DNA from: Burhinus oedicnemus
Lineage: Eukaryota; Chordata; Aves; Charadriiformes; Burhinidae
NCBI GenBank assembly: GCA_008921705.1
Contig: VFFE01007738.1
Span: forward strand, 152,113 to 216,112
DNA length: 64,000 nucleotides
Direction of reading: 5' to 3'
This document shows, piece after piece, positions 9,906-22,840 of the stretch. The notes beneath the pieces are model-generated. The model ran no database searches, was not told the origin of the DNA, and saw only the letters and a list, made by a program, of their open reading frames with translations. Position numbers and translations under genes: made by a program. Positions within the stretch are counted from its first letter, which is position 1. Each line of letters opens with the position of its first letter.

Positions 9906-12900
9906 TAGAATCAAAGCCAAAGACTCCAGAAACCTGACCCTCAGCAATGACATTGTTAGAAAGGCTGGAACACTGTTTTTCCAATTCTCCCAGTTTAATT
10001 GCAAATCTGTGAAAAGGCCAGATCCTGGATTCATGGGACAGGGAATGAAATATTTTACAAGAAAAAAATAATTACAGGATTAATGGTTGCAGAGAAAAGT
10101 TTGGAAAAGGGTAACTATAGTGGACTGAAATACCACAACACAGATAAAAATTATTCAAAAGTTATTTTAAAGCCTTCCTGGTTTTAAAATCAACCTGAAA
10201 ATTTTGCATCTCTCTGACTCATGATACTTAACACAGGCAACAAATCCTAAAACTGGGAATATTTGTGTGCTTAATTCCAATGTCTTGCAAAGGGAATGCA
10301 ATTGACAGCTGCCACTGTTGTATTTGGATCAGTTCATGTGATCACCTCATTTAAATGAAGAATTTGTTTTCATTTGCGAGCGGAAACATAAAGTGTTGTC
10401 ATGTGCTGCTCTAATGAGATAAACTTGGGATTTCCATAGAACCTCACGTGCTTATCTTCTCCCTGATGTCTGTTATGACGATGACCTCATCACAACAAAA
10501 ATCTTATCTAAAACTCTTTTACCCCATACAATTGTTTGGGGTGAGGTTAGAAGGGTGGATGACTGGCAAGAGCAGGAAGAGTCGAGGCACCCTGGCAATA
10601 CAAAGCACATTACATACTGTCCATCCACCCCAGCCCAGCAATTACTGCACGGCCATGCCGGCTGTTTAATATGAAAGGAGCTGGTGTCTCCTTGCAGGTC
10701 CTAGTGACACTGAGTGGTGACAGCTGTCCAGGTGACTCAGTGACACCCATGCTTGTGGCCAGGCTGGCAGCTGACATTCCTTGGACTGGTGCTGCTGGGT
10801 TCGACTCGGAGCAGGCCAGGAGGATGAGGACATGGTGCTCCTGCACTGTTGCCATAACCCCTTCGCCCTGGGGTAGCAGCCAGCTATGCCTGCTGTGGAC
10901 TAGGACCACAGCATTTTAGGGGCTCCTGTAGAAAAGGATAACAGAAAAGTGATCCCTGCACTAAGGAGTTTCCATGCTAAACATCCACCCTGTATGTAGA
11001 CAGCTTCTTTCCATAGGCCACCTATCTCAAGCCCTTTCCCCACTTAGAAGCATCAACAGTCATTTAAAAGCATAAAAATTCAGTTTCGTCTTTGTTGTCA
11101 GGTCCTTACTTCATGTCTCAAAATCCCATAGGAATAGCTATTGACCCGTGAAGGTTTTACTGTATCTTGTGATTTCTATTAATGTTTCCTTGTGTGAAAT
11201 AAAACATGGAACTGAGACAGCAAAAAGCACGCAGACAGCAATTCCCTGCCCTGCATTTCATGTATATGGTAAGAACAAACAGCAGATGTCAGCACTAATC
11301 CAGAATTTGAAATGTTCACGTGGAATTTAATCAGACCCCACTTTACTGTCCTCAAAATGCATATGCTCAGACTGTGCAGAAACTCATTAAAATCTCTGCT
11401 TGGAAACACAAATATGCTTCTATTTAAAGAACCTCAGCAAATTTTAAGTATCACTTCTATATGAGTACTGCTAGCTGGCAAGCGAGCACATCTGTATGGG
11501 TAGGTTTTTGCCTTATCCTTGCACTAAAAGATCACCAGATCCATGCACTTACCTAAAAATGAAAATTATTTTTAAAAAGTGGCTTCAGAAGAGATAGTAG
11601 TTTGGAAAAGGGCAAGTGCAAAGGTTCAAGAGAGACCTAATGAGTAACAAGTAGGCCTGAAGCTGAAGGACAGAGGAGAACCAGAGGGCTCTTGGTACAG
11701 TTGGCAGGTGGGGGCTGCAGCTCAACCTTGCTTTGGGGTAGAACAGGATGGGGCAAGTGAGCGAAATGAGTGTAAGAACATGGATTCTGCGGCCAGGGGT
11801 AGAAGTAGACTCTGTATCCGCTGAACAAGATATACAAACCAGTGAAGAATTTCCTGGTAATGAAGCATAATTTAGCAGTACAAGTACACACAAACCATGT
11901 ACACCTGCATGCTGAACTACATGAAGGTGTGGGAATAGACGAACAGCATCCTCTCTGCCTGGTCACCACCACTTTGAGGACAATGGATGCTGGATTCCTT
12001 CTGGAGGACATGCAGCATACATTAACATGCTGCCTCCCAAGCCCTGGAAACTTTTTCAGTTCTTGAAAAAGAAGGTCAAAAAGAAAATCTTAAAATGTGC
12101 CACAGATTGCATGGACATTTTCTGCCAGCATGAAGCACAGTGAAATTCCTTAGGGTTTTGACCACTGTCATGGCTACTAGACGTACAAGAACACACTACC
12201 TATGACAGAGCCCAAAATTGCTCTTTCCAATATCTGTAGTGGGATCTCTCAAATCCTGCAGCAATCTGATGTCTGCAGCAAATCATCCGTGATAAGAATG
12301 CTCCAAACAGGAATCTTTGAGCCAGGATTGCTCCCAAAATAGGAGCAATTTTTATACCAATACATAGGAATATGTGATTTTATTCTGTTGGGGTTTTGTG
12401 GTTTTTTTTTCTAGTTTTCTGAAGCATTTTCCATCAAAAACAAAAACTGGCAGGCTCAATGGCTTGATTATCTACAACTATATCTTGGTCTCCAAGGGTC
12501 ACATGTTCTTTGACTGACATTGAATGGAAGAGGACAAGAAGTATACCCAGGGTTAATTATAAAAGTAAAAATAGCTTGGCTATTTAAAATCATATTATTT
12601 CTGGTTACTAAACCAAACCAACATCCGTTTACATTATGAATTTAACAGACTCAGATAGTTCCTCCTGAGCTGAGAGCTAGGTCTCAGCCTGAACAAACTG
12701 GCAAGATGCCCAGAGCCACCTTCGGTTTTTAGCAACAACCACCACCAGATTACATCCCACTGCCTCCCCTGTCACTCCACAATCTTTGCTCCCTGAACTC
12801 CTTTGTTCTATGCTATTTTTGCAAAAAATAAGTAGGCTGTTGTTATTAAATAGTAAAACAATTTACTTTGATTCATCTTCTCTGACCAGAAGGACATAAG

Positions 12901-15820
12901 AGGTCATCAATCTTAACTTCTCTGTCAGCACAGATATCAAACCAAAATTAGGTAGTGGAAAAATTTTTGAAGGAGAAAGTGGAAAAAACAAGACAAACAG
13001 AGTGAAAGACATTGAATCCCCTTTCTCAAAAGAGAGGAAAAGAAATACTGCTGAGCTGCCTTGCTGCTACTAGTTGATGCTCTGTCAGGTTAGCAACTTC
13101 ATTTTTCATGCAGAATCAGAGACATTATGATACCTGAGAAGAGCTGCAGGCTTTTCATTAATTCAGAGAAAAATTAGAAAAATAAACAAGTTTTCCTGTG
13201 AATTAACAGTGTTCGCTGCTTTTTATAATAACAAAGAAAATCGCCCTTTACACTATACACCTGAAATAAGTTGCATCATCTTTTCTTTGCAGGATACTCC
13301 AGTGTGGGATTACAGTCCTCTCCTGCCATCACCTGTGAACTGCTCTCCCCAAGGTGTCTTCTCTCATCCTAAATGGTAACTGGCTCATTTCCAAACAGAA
13401 GCACAGAAGACTGAATTTTCTACCCATTTGAACACTTTCTTCATGCACACCAGATGCTCTTATGCATTACCCTGAGGGATAGGATGAGCTCTATATCACA
13501 CTCTGAAGATGACTAAATTCCACAAGTAAAGTGAAATCACACGATCTGTCTACGATCAATATCCCACATCTAGACTTTAGATATAAAATGTATTAACAAA
13601 AATACTTCAGCTGCTCTGTATTACCACTCCAGCAATGACAGAATGAGAGCGGGATTGAAGTATATTGGCTCTATAACGAGTGCAATTCTCTACTATTTGA
13701 AATCCCAGTCACCCAGAAGAAACTTTCAACAGCTAATGGGTAACCTTTCACTTAGCTCAGTGGCAGGCAAGGTTAGCTCCAAACCAAACACAACAATCTG
13801 ACAACACATACACAAAGGTGAGCTTTATGTCAGACCGAAACTTTTGTAAGTACTAATGGGTGGGTAAAAAAAAGGATTTTAGTGACTGAAGATGTCTAGG
13901 AATCTGGGAGCCACTGAGGACAACAAAACAAATGCATAGTATGTAGAACGTACTGTCTTGCTGCAGATCTTGATATCCAAAGCCATGTCTTTTCCCCGTC
14001 CACCAGTGTCTCTACTACCCTATCTGGACAAGACTTCAGCCAGCCCTTTCTCATCAGCGATTTACCTCATTCAGACACTGGAGGAACAAATAAACTCCGT
14101 CATCTGTCACTTGGGAAGAGGGGGAGGGCACTAAAAAAGGGGCAGAGCTGCTTAATACCAAAGTAGTGATGGCTTTGTTTCCCAAGTCAGTTTGGCTCCT
14201 CCAGTCATTTCACATGAGGGCAAGCAGCAGCCAGAAGCTAGACCCTGCAGAGCACTTCCTCCTGATGCCCCTTCCTCTGAGACCTCCCAGGGAGGAGAGG
14301 ACAGATGTTCCTGGGCAACCAGTGCCCACAGGGACCTTCAAATTAAGGGAACCCAAAGTCTATCTGACAGCAGACAGCTGCTGACAGTTCTCAAAGAATG
14401 AATATAAATGAGTATAAATATGACAATGAAAACATTATCCTGATGAAGTATAACAAGGGAATCACCTAATTTATTGAATGTGGAATTTTATTAGATCCCA
14501 GTTTACTGCTTGACTACTCAAATTATTTTGGGCTACTAAAAAGTACTTATTGGTATACAGTAAATATAGATATACACAAGTGTTCCAGGTAACAGCTAAA
14601 GGAAACTTTCAAAAACCAGAGTTTATGAATGTAGAGCTCTAATTTGTGGGCCAACAAGTGAGACTGGTCAAGAATTTTCAAGCACTTCTATAAACAAGGC
14701 CATTCATGAAATGCTGAGTAAATTAGAAGTGGGTGGTTCTCTCAGCAATGCTGTCATACCCTTTCTTAAAAGGAGCTTCTGACCATTCAGTAGCTCCTTT
14801 GTGTACTTTTTATTCTTATCTGTGATCCCATCTGTCACAAGACCCTCCACATCCTTAAATATTACCTCTTATCTGACCACTCTAGTCTAAAAGCAGATAA
14901 ATACTTATGTGTCACATAAATATATACCACATGGCAGAGTGATAGTGAATATGAGAATGTAGGCATGTGCAGTCACATAAAGACATGACTTCATACTGAA
15001 AAAGATGCAACCTCCAGCTGTTTGCAGGGATACTATAATTTCTTGCTTGTCACTTTACAAAAGTAGTTTATCAGAAAAACACATTGACAGGAGCATGCCA
15101 ACCAGCCGTTTTGGATATGAACACAGACATATTTTTGGATTTTCAGGACATTTGTCTGGTTTTAAATACCAATAGTGGAACATATTCTAACAGAGGAGTC
15201 CTTAAGCAGCTTTCTCAGAAAAGCAGAATCTGGCTCATTCATCCATTCACAGACATGAAGTGCTGAAGAGAATAATGTTTTCTATCTAGTAAAGACTTTT
15301 ATCATATCGCACTTTGTCACAGTATTATCACTTATACTTTTTTTTAATAACAGATTGCTGCAAAGCCATGAGCAGGTCTTCAATGTTTTGTTTTATCATT
15401 ACTAGCTGCCTACTTATTCAATGCCTTATCTAAAGACAGATTGATTAATTTCCTCCCAACTACCGCTATGGAAAAATTCAGAATAGTACCTGAGAGCTTC
15501 ATACACATTCCAGAATTTATTTTCACATCCTCTCGGTGACTAGGCAGCTATTATTGACCCTATCTTTGTACTTGGAGAGCTAATGCATTGAAGGACTGAA
15601 ATCAGATTTACTCTGAATGCCTATTTAGGAGCCTATTTTAAGAAAATGGGGGTGTGAACATTACAGCTCCTGCTCTAAGCACTGCTTTTGCAATAATCCC
15701 AAGTCAAGCACTTGGAATACAGATTCCAGGTCCCTCTTGTGTCTCCTCTATTTATACCTCTCCCCCTGGGCCACTGAAAAATCATCCTTTGCTGCAAGAT
15801 GTCACTGCTTCAACAAATCT
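9906..15820. other. Single-copy DNA, no gene recognised
   Basis: Open frames reach 124 codons on the minus strand (11637-12011), which is within chance for this length, and none is recognisable. A segment at about 10330-10450 has dense AT-rich homeodomain-type cores plus a CACGTG E-box at about 10444, so it may be regulatory. An acceptor at 13291-13292 is followed by 28 open codons to a TAA at 13377-13379, discussed as a lead. Purine-rich and A-rich runs occur, but no long simple repeat. Confidence 0.55.
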
Positions 15821-15874
15821 TATAGAATCATATAGTCATTTAGGATGGAAAATACCTTTAAGATCATCGATCTT
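15821..15874 (-). mobile_element. CR1 3'-end relic, about 54 bp
   Basis: The forward strand reads TATAGAATCATATAGTCATT, then a degenerate 'TTAGGATGGAAAATACCTTTAAGATCATCGA'-type stretch. This is the complement of the CR1 3' UTR terminus. Only the last ~50 bases of the element are recognisable, and similarity is lost where the 'GTCCAACC' block would be expected. It is an extremely 5'-truncated insertion or a decayed one. Confidence 0.75.
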
Positions 15875-15977
15875 AAATATCTTTAAGATCTTTTTTAGAT
15901 CCTCTCTGCCCTTCCACTCCTTTTGCAATGATTTATACCCAGTTATCAGAATTGCCTTTGGGCAGTAAGGTATTGGG

Positions 15978-16072
15978 GTTTGGACTGATCACAGCTCAGT
16001 AGACAGCCAGCTAAGTAGGGATCTGAACTCAATCTTCTCACTCATTTGGTCATTATACCAAAAAAACCCAAT
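15978..16072. repeat. Possible ancient MIR-like SINE fragment
   Basis: The string around 15990-16062 follows the order seen in MIR-type elements. A 'CAGCTCAGTAGACAGCCAGC' piece comes first, then 'GGGATCTGAACTCAATCTTC', then a 'CATTATACCAAA' ending. The match is judged from memory and is diffuse, so this is tentative. A short CR1 relic lies just upstream at 15821. Confidence 0.3.
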
Positions 16073-18371
16073 CATGTCTGTCAATACTTGCACCTACTTA
16101 ATTTTGAAAGAAGCTTGGTTTTGTCAGGAACAGTAAGTTTGACAAGTTACTTAACAGATCTGAACACTGTTTTGTCTGGTTTAGTGCCTTATTACTTCCT
16201 TCTTGCACCACAAAAGAAGTTGTGAGATACCTTGAAAGAGGCAATTCTAGGGTGACTTTGCCCTGGCTACTGAGATACCTGGATTTGTACACTGAAATAG
16301 AGACTATGTTCCTTCCAAGAGTCTTGCTTATTTTCAGTATCAGCTATTATGAACCTGGATATTTCTGTGGTTCACATAAATGTCTTCTTATAATTAATAG
16401 TAATAAGCAAATGGCAGAGAGGATAGCAATAGAATTACACCGGTTTTCCCAATTAAATTTGAAAAGGTACTTAAAACATGATTTATGTGTATGGAAACCT
16501 TTAACAAAGAGGTTAACTTTTAATTTTAAAAGCTTTAAATGCCAAGACTTCTGTATTGCTCTCCCCAACTCTTCCTATTCAACTACGAAATAGCATCTAA
16601 AATATTTTGTGCTAGAGATTATTTGTGGTATTATTCTCTTCTACTAAAAATAAAATAAAAGCTGTTGACATCCTTCACGTATTTAAAAAAAATAAATAAA
16701 AACAAACAAACACTTCTTCAAACTAAATGTCAGAATCCTGTTTAATTAAAAAAAGGAAGTTTATACATGGTTATGGTGTGCGTCGACATCTATCCCTTTG
16801 ATTTACAAGAGTATGAACTGGAAAGAACAGATTGCTTTATTCAAGAGAAAGAAAGGAGGAAAGGGAGCCCAGTGTGATAAGAAAGAGTGCAGGCTGTATT
16901 AACTTCAGTGCTTATTAAAACATGAAAGATTAATGGTAGAAAGGGAGGGAATAATTGTGAATGTCTCCAGTTTAGGATCTTCACTTCATTTCTGGACTCC
17001 AAATGCTCTCAGAAAAGGGGTAGGTGCTAAATTACTTTGTAGAGAAAATTATGGGCACACCCAGGAAGAGGACACCCAGAGACCCAAACCACACAGGAGG
17101 CTCTTACTGAAGTTGAGTGCCCCTAAGGCTGGCTGAAGAATCTGAACCATGTTCTGCATGTAGACGGTCACGCTTTCCTCTCTTACATCCTTGATTGGAC
17201 TTAATCATACAGTATGAGGTGTATTCACAGTGCTTTTAATTCTGTTCCCCCTAAATTTGGAAATGTTTATTTGTTTATTTAAGATATCTAAAAGCATTTA
17301 AAGATATCTTCCTTGTCATTCTTTTATTAAGCAATACATTGAACTTTAACAGCATCTTCAATGCAAGTGTCATGTGAATGGAAACTACAGAATCTGTCTC
17401 ATGGGAAAATCCAGAATTATTTTTGTTCCAAATGAAAATAAGCTGTGAAGGTATTAAAAATGAGCATTGATTCAGTTCAGAAACAGAAAAAGGTTTGTTG
17501 AATCGACTCAGAAAGTAATCATAAAACAAAAAACCAACCTTGGAAATTACAGTTTGAAAATCTGATGCTCCCCTTTCCTGGCCAGTCCATGTGTTTTGTG
17601 ATTCTCCCACAGCCATGTGACTCCTGTGACACTCTGTGCAGCTTGGTCAGAGCAGAGAACCTCCTGCTTCTTTTAAAAGGAGCTGAACTTCAGATTAGGA
17701 GTTTGAGCTGCAGGAGTTTCAGCTGCAGCTGCCACACGCCATTAACAACCACCAAAGAAAACTCCCAGCACTGGTATAACAAGTAAAAACATTCTCTCTC
17801 AGGATTCTCAGTGGCAACTCTTTACGTTACTTTTCTCTTCAGTGGGACAAAAAATCAGTGGGAAAAGAACACGTTTTGCTAAGGAATCATTTTGACAAAA
17901 AATTTTCAGACACCTCTAATTGTGACCATCAGTGAACTCCACACAAGTCCAAAGTTTTGTGATCAGAAGAGACTACTGTGCTCATCATCTTGACTTCTGA
18001 CACATGAACAAATCATCCAGTAATTCTTGCCCTGAGATCATAGGTAGCTGGAGTGAGTGGTTTAGGAATCCTACAGCACTGTTCTGAATGTGTGATGTCC
18101 TTGGTCCAACCCAGCTTGCACTAGCCACCTACCTCAAGCTCCTGCCTTGTGAGCAAAGGTGGCCTGTGTGCTGTCTCTAAGGAGAGGGACCTTAGACCTG
18201 AAACACCCTGTGGAAATACCCACCTTATTGATCACACATGAAGCCCTTGGCCACCAACTTTCACATTTCAGCTGCGCGATCAGGGTTAGGAGTAGTAAAT
18301 CTGAGCATAAATGAATTTATCACGCTCTTAGTAACCTGCTAACAATTTCTTATGTTCTTAGTAACCACTTT

Positions 18372-18500
18372 ACAAACATCAATAAAATTTTTTCACATTT
18401 TCCATGCAAAGAAATTAAGGAGTGGGACTCTTGGTAAGAGTTATGTAATAAGTCAGGGTTAGAGCAGAGTATCTTGCTCCAGAGATTAACTGTCTACCCT
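18372..18500. repeat. Possible ancient MIR-like SINE fragment
   Basis: The order 'AATAAGTCAGGGTTAGAGC', then 'CTTGCTCCAGAGATTAACTG', then 'CTACCCTTTG' resembles the middle-to-end part of MIR-family SINEs. Similarity is weak and this may be chance. Confidence 0.22.
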
Positions 18501-19605
18501 TTGTCTAAGTATTTCCAATGTATTTCCTACCCTGTGCATTTTAAGGTGCTTATTAGTTACCTCATTTCCTGCTAACTTCTCTGTTCTTTAATCCCCCCAC
18601 TTCAGTCTTGCTCTGATCCCCTCAGCTGCGTTTCTGCCCTACTGCTGAATATTTTATGTTGTGCCACTTTTTTTTTAATAATCCTCTCCTTGGGTGTCCC
18701 CTTCTCAATACCTCACAGAGCTCTCTTCCTCCCAGCCTCTCATTTTCCCCTCCATCCTTCTATTCCTTGGTTTGCTCCATGTATTCATATATATTCTAGG
18801 ACATCTTTGTGCAAGCCATCTTCCAGGACATTTTTTGGACCTTTCTAGCACAGCAAGATTGGCTGAGATGGTCCCAGCAGAGCCAGTTGTGATGCCAGGA
18901 CAAGCCCTCCACACCTCACAAAGTGCTCGCTTTGCTCGTCCAAGAATAGCAGGAGCTGGTTTATTCCCAGGAGCTGTCAGAGGATCCTTCTTTCACACTG
19001 GAGTGATGTGTCCCCTGTAAAGTTCAATCTGAAGCCACAGGTGGTGCTCTGACAGCAGATTCAGAGGCAATCAGCTGCAATAGCTGCAGCCTTGGATGCT
19101 TGACCACTCCTGAAACATGTCAACGAGCTTCTCTTTTTTCACCCAGAGCTCTCTGCAGGGAGCCTGGTTATGATGTCCCCCTCCCCCAGCTCTGATGGGA
19201 CCACTGTCCCTGTACTGTTATACATCAACAGCAAAACCAGAAAAACATGGACCACTTAGCTTATCAGGTGGACCTACCTCATCCCAGTTGTTAACATGTC
19301 CAAGTTTTCCTTCCTACTTCTTACAAATGCATACTTCTGGTTCTTATAAAAAGATAATACTTTCCTTTGCAGAAGAGCACTAATCCATACCATACCTGGG
19401 TCTGATCCACTACACTTAAATTCTGCTGAAGTTAAGACACAGGGCCAACACTGTTGAGCGATTTAGATGAAAATCCAGCATGGCTTGGCCAGAAACCCTG
19501 CTCAGCTTTGCCATCTCCTGCTTCTGCACCAACATATGCAGTGAGAGACCAACAGCCTTTGAGCCTTTCCCCATGAGCCTGATGTCTCCATCACAACACA
19601 CTCAT

Positions 19606-19830
19606 GACAGGTAGCCAGTGACACCATTTGTCCAAAAAGTGTGAAACAAACCATGAAGACCTGTGAGAGGGACGTTACCTCCAGGTCTCCTCTATCTAGT
19701 GGTCAAGCTGGGGAATAGACAGGTAGCCAGTGACACCATTTGTCCAAAAAGTGTGAAACAAACCATGAAGACCTGTGAGAGGGACGTTACCTCCAGGTCT
19801 CCTCTATCTAGTGGTCAAGCTGGGGAATAG
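19606..19830. repeat. Exact 112-bp tandem duplication
   Basis: Two copies of a 112-base unit lie head to tail: 19607-19718 and 19719-19830. I found no mismatch between them. The extra base at 19606 also matches the copy junction, so the repeated tract is 225 bases. The unit is ordinary mixed sequence, not a simple repeat and not CR1. The flanks do not continue the similarity. Lack of divergence means the duplication is very recent, polymorphic, or an assembly artefact. Confidence 0.97.
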
Positions 19831-22507
19831 CCTGGGGCTGAGAGCGCTCTTCTGCTCTTTGCCCTGCAGCCAGCTGAGGCCATGGGGCCGATGCACACGC
19901 TCAGTGTCCCCATGTCCCTGAGTGCGTGCTGGGGCTGTCCCTCACAAGGATGGAGATGGCCTCACAGCTCTCACTGCTGTTTCGCTGCCTTGGGACATGG
20001 GGGAAAGCCACAACACCACAACTGCTCTTTTGTAATTAATAACACATTGACTTGCTGGTTTCCTGTTCTTTTACAGATGATGGCCGCAGAATTCATCCAT
20101 AGCCTCAGAAATGCTGTAAGATGTTATAACTCGGTTATCACGTTACTTCTCATATTACTTCTATCACATTCTGCTGAAATAGGCGAAACTACCCCCCAGT
20201 TACTGATGGAGCTGAAATCTATCCCATGCCAATAATGTAGGTAGTACTTTAGTGCTTAGTTATAGAGGAAATTAAATGTTATGAAAAACAAATTATTGTA
20301 AGAAACCAGACAGAGAAAACAAGAATGCTTAACATATCTGCCTCCCCAGAAATAACAGCAACATGTATATTTTAAATATAGTCAGGATATAAGCAAAATC
20401 TCAAGGGGATGCTGTTTCCAGCTGTGCTCATGTTTTGCATGATTGATGATTTTAATATTTTGATGCTTCTAATTTTTACAACCCTTTCTGTTTGTTTTGG
20501 GGCATTCAGGAGAGGAGATTTGTACCCATTTAAAACATTTTGAAAAGCAAGAATACTGGCCTAGAAATTCTTGGAAAGAACTCAGCTGTGCCATGTAGAA
20601 AGGAACAGCTTTGATGTATTCGAGGAAGTGCTCCTGCTGAGTTGGCATTTCACAGTTTGTTTCTGTCCAAACCAAAGTGCTCGTGCTGATTCATTAGCAA
20701 AGGAAACGTCTGTTGTTTGCCAGATCACACTTGCCTATGCCAGGCTAGTTTAACCAGGCACCACCAGCTCCTGTACGTGGCCTGTGCATAACCTCTTCAC
20801 CATGGTCACGTATGAAAGCCAGTGACAAAGAAATACTGGGTATTGTTTTGCCTTTAAAAAAGATTATTTGAATGTATGGAAACATTTGCTAGGTTTGTAC
20901 CAAATTCCAAAGATTTTCAGCAATGAAAACTGCACTTTGCATGATAAACATGTGCCAAAACCTATGTTTGATTAAGCAATATAAAAATATGTATTTCTGC
21001 ATCAAATGTGCAATGTGTGTTCTGGTCAGATGCAAATTTGTGTTTGTGCTAAATGAATACTATTTCTTACGTAAAACTCCTGGCTTCTTTTCCACTGCTT
21101 TGTGACACCTCTGACTGCCATCCTCCCTCTCCAGTATGTTCAGCAGCAGCACCTGCCCACTCTTTACACGAGCTTCTATTCCACTTAAAAGCTTCCCCCT
21201 CTTCCCCCACCTTTAGGCGAAGGAGGGGATGCCTCTGGGGCCATCTTAACACACGTGAGATTTTTGTATTTTGTAAAAGGTTATCCTTCTACTGTAGCTG
21301 GACCCAAAAAGGGATAAACAGCATCTCCATCTAGCAACTATGTTTCTTAACTTTAAAATTTACCATCAGGGTCCAAATTTCCTGCTAGCTGCAGATGAGA
21401 TTTCCTTTATCTAAAACAATAACTTATTTTCTAATTGTCTTACCAATACAATGTTTTCAGTATTTTTTAAAAAACAGGATGCAAACATGTCTATTAAAGG
21501 AAGGGAACGTATTCTCTCTGAGAATATCGCTGGTGTTACAGAAGAATTACGCTTTTCAAAGAAATTATTACCTTGCTCTTCAAAAGACGTATCTTGCAGG
21601 AATTAGAAGTGAGAGCAGGATCACCAGTCAAAGCAATGGGTAACCTACAGAGAGACACGGCATCCCCTCCAAGCGAGTCAGAGCCCCAGAGGTGCACTGG
21701 GCTGCCGTCTGCAGCAAGGGGCTGCCTTCCCACTGCAGTAACTCTTCCTGCGTGTGGACCTGTCCTCTTTCTTGCTGCCTTTGAGCTGCTGAAACTAACA
21801 CCTTTTACCTCACCGTTGGAGTGGGATAACAACATTTTGGAGGAAAAATATTGAATGTCGAATAGCTGATAGTTTAAACTAGGAAGTCTTAGAACCTGTT
21901 TGGTATAAAAACATGGTAGGCACACTGGACATCCATGTGGACCTACACCATTTACACCAAAGTGACACTTGATTTTTTATATAATTTACCCAGGAGGGTC
22001 TCATTAAATTGTCTGAGTTCATTATGTGCCTTTTTTGCAACTCTGGAATTATAACTGCTCCTGTGTAAGCAAACTGGATGAGACTGCACATGAGAAGGGG
22101 CAGAAGTCCATGTTCAGCTTCTTCCTAGATCAAGGAAATACTCCATTGGAATAAACCAGTCTCCTCTGAAATTAATTTTCTGACTGATCTCTCGAGACCA
22201 AAGAGCTTTTCTGCATCTAGTTTTTGTTTGCAAAATTATGTTAAATTATCCAGTTAAATGTGTACATGATAGATGCGTGTTTCAGTATCTTGGTGATACA
22301 GGACTGCTTGATGTAGGGGCAAAGTGGTATTTAGTCAAGCATTAGAGATATGTGAGGAGCTGATGCCTACTTCTAAACCTGTGGTTTACAAAGGCAGAAG
22401 AGGGGGCAGAAAGGATGCATGACTGTGCATTTAGTAAGACAGGAGCAGGCTTTGAATTCCTGTTCTGACTCCCAGCACCATTTCTGCATTCTGCATTACA
22501 CCATAGG
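19831..22507. other. Single-copy DNA, no gene recognised
   Basis: Open frames reach 117 codons (19882-20235, +) and 129 codons (21536-21925, -), with no recognisable product. A strong acceptor at 20075-20076 leads straight into an ATG, discussed as a lead. The part at about 21640-21790 is locally GC-rich. Confidence 0.5.
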
Positions 22508-22840
22508 GTCATAGAATCATAGAATAGTTAAATTGGAAAGGACCTTTAAAGGTCATGTAGTCCAACCCCACTGCAATGAGCAGGGACATCTTCAACTAGA
22601 TCAGGTTGCTCAGAGCCCTGTCCAACCTGAATTTGAATGTTTCCAGAGATGGGGCATCTACCACCTCTCTGGGCAACCTGTTCCAGTATTTCACCACCCT
22701 CATTGTGAAAAATTTGTTCCTTATATATAGTCTAAATCTACCTTCCTTTAGTTTAAAACCATTACCCCTTGTCCTGTCACAACAGGCCCTACTAAAAAGT
22801 CTGTCCCCATCTTTGTTATAAGCTTCTTTTAAGTACTAAA
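22508..22840 (-). mobile_element. CR1 LINE 3' fragment
   Basis: On the minus strand the CR1 ORF2 C-terminal tail is clear, with the block 'RNKFFTMRVVKYWNRLPREV' and the '[10 protein letters not shown]' type motif just before it. The 3' UTR follows, and its tail has two ATTCTATGA units at 22508-22525. Similarity fades at about 22840, where older CR1 sequence would continue, so the copy is 5'-truncated. It is non-functional. Confidence 0.93.

Larger units (their letters stand above)
15875..19605. other. Single-copy DNA with possible ancient SINE relics
   Basis: No gene is recognised; the longest open frame is 123 codons (16222-16593, +). Two stretches resemble old MIR-type SINEs and are listed separately (about 15978-16072 and 18372-18500). 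An A/T-rich simple stretch (AAATAAATAAAAACAAACAAAC type) lies at about 16683-16711. The segment at about 18690-19190 is pyrimidine-rich but unclassified. Confidence 0.55.

Noticed and set aside
19256..19267. TTAGCTTATCAG resembles the start of miR-21
   Set aside because: Similarity stops after about 11 bases and no matching arm of a hairpin follows.
19277..19344. Minus-strand exon-like segment with GAG|GTAGGT donor
   Set aside because: The donor and acceptor are moderate and the open frame is short. Segments of this quality turn up repeatedly by chance in the window.
22606..22821. 71-codon + strand frame in the CR1 copy
   Set aside because: It is antisense to the CR1 coding strand, so it is a shadow of the element.
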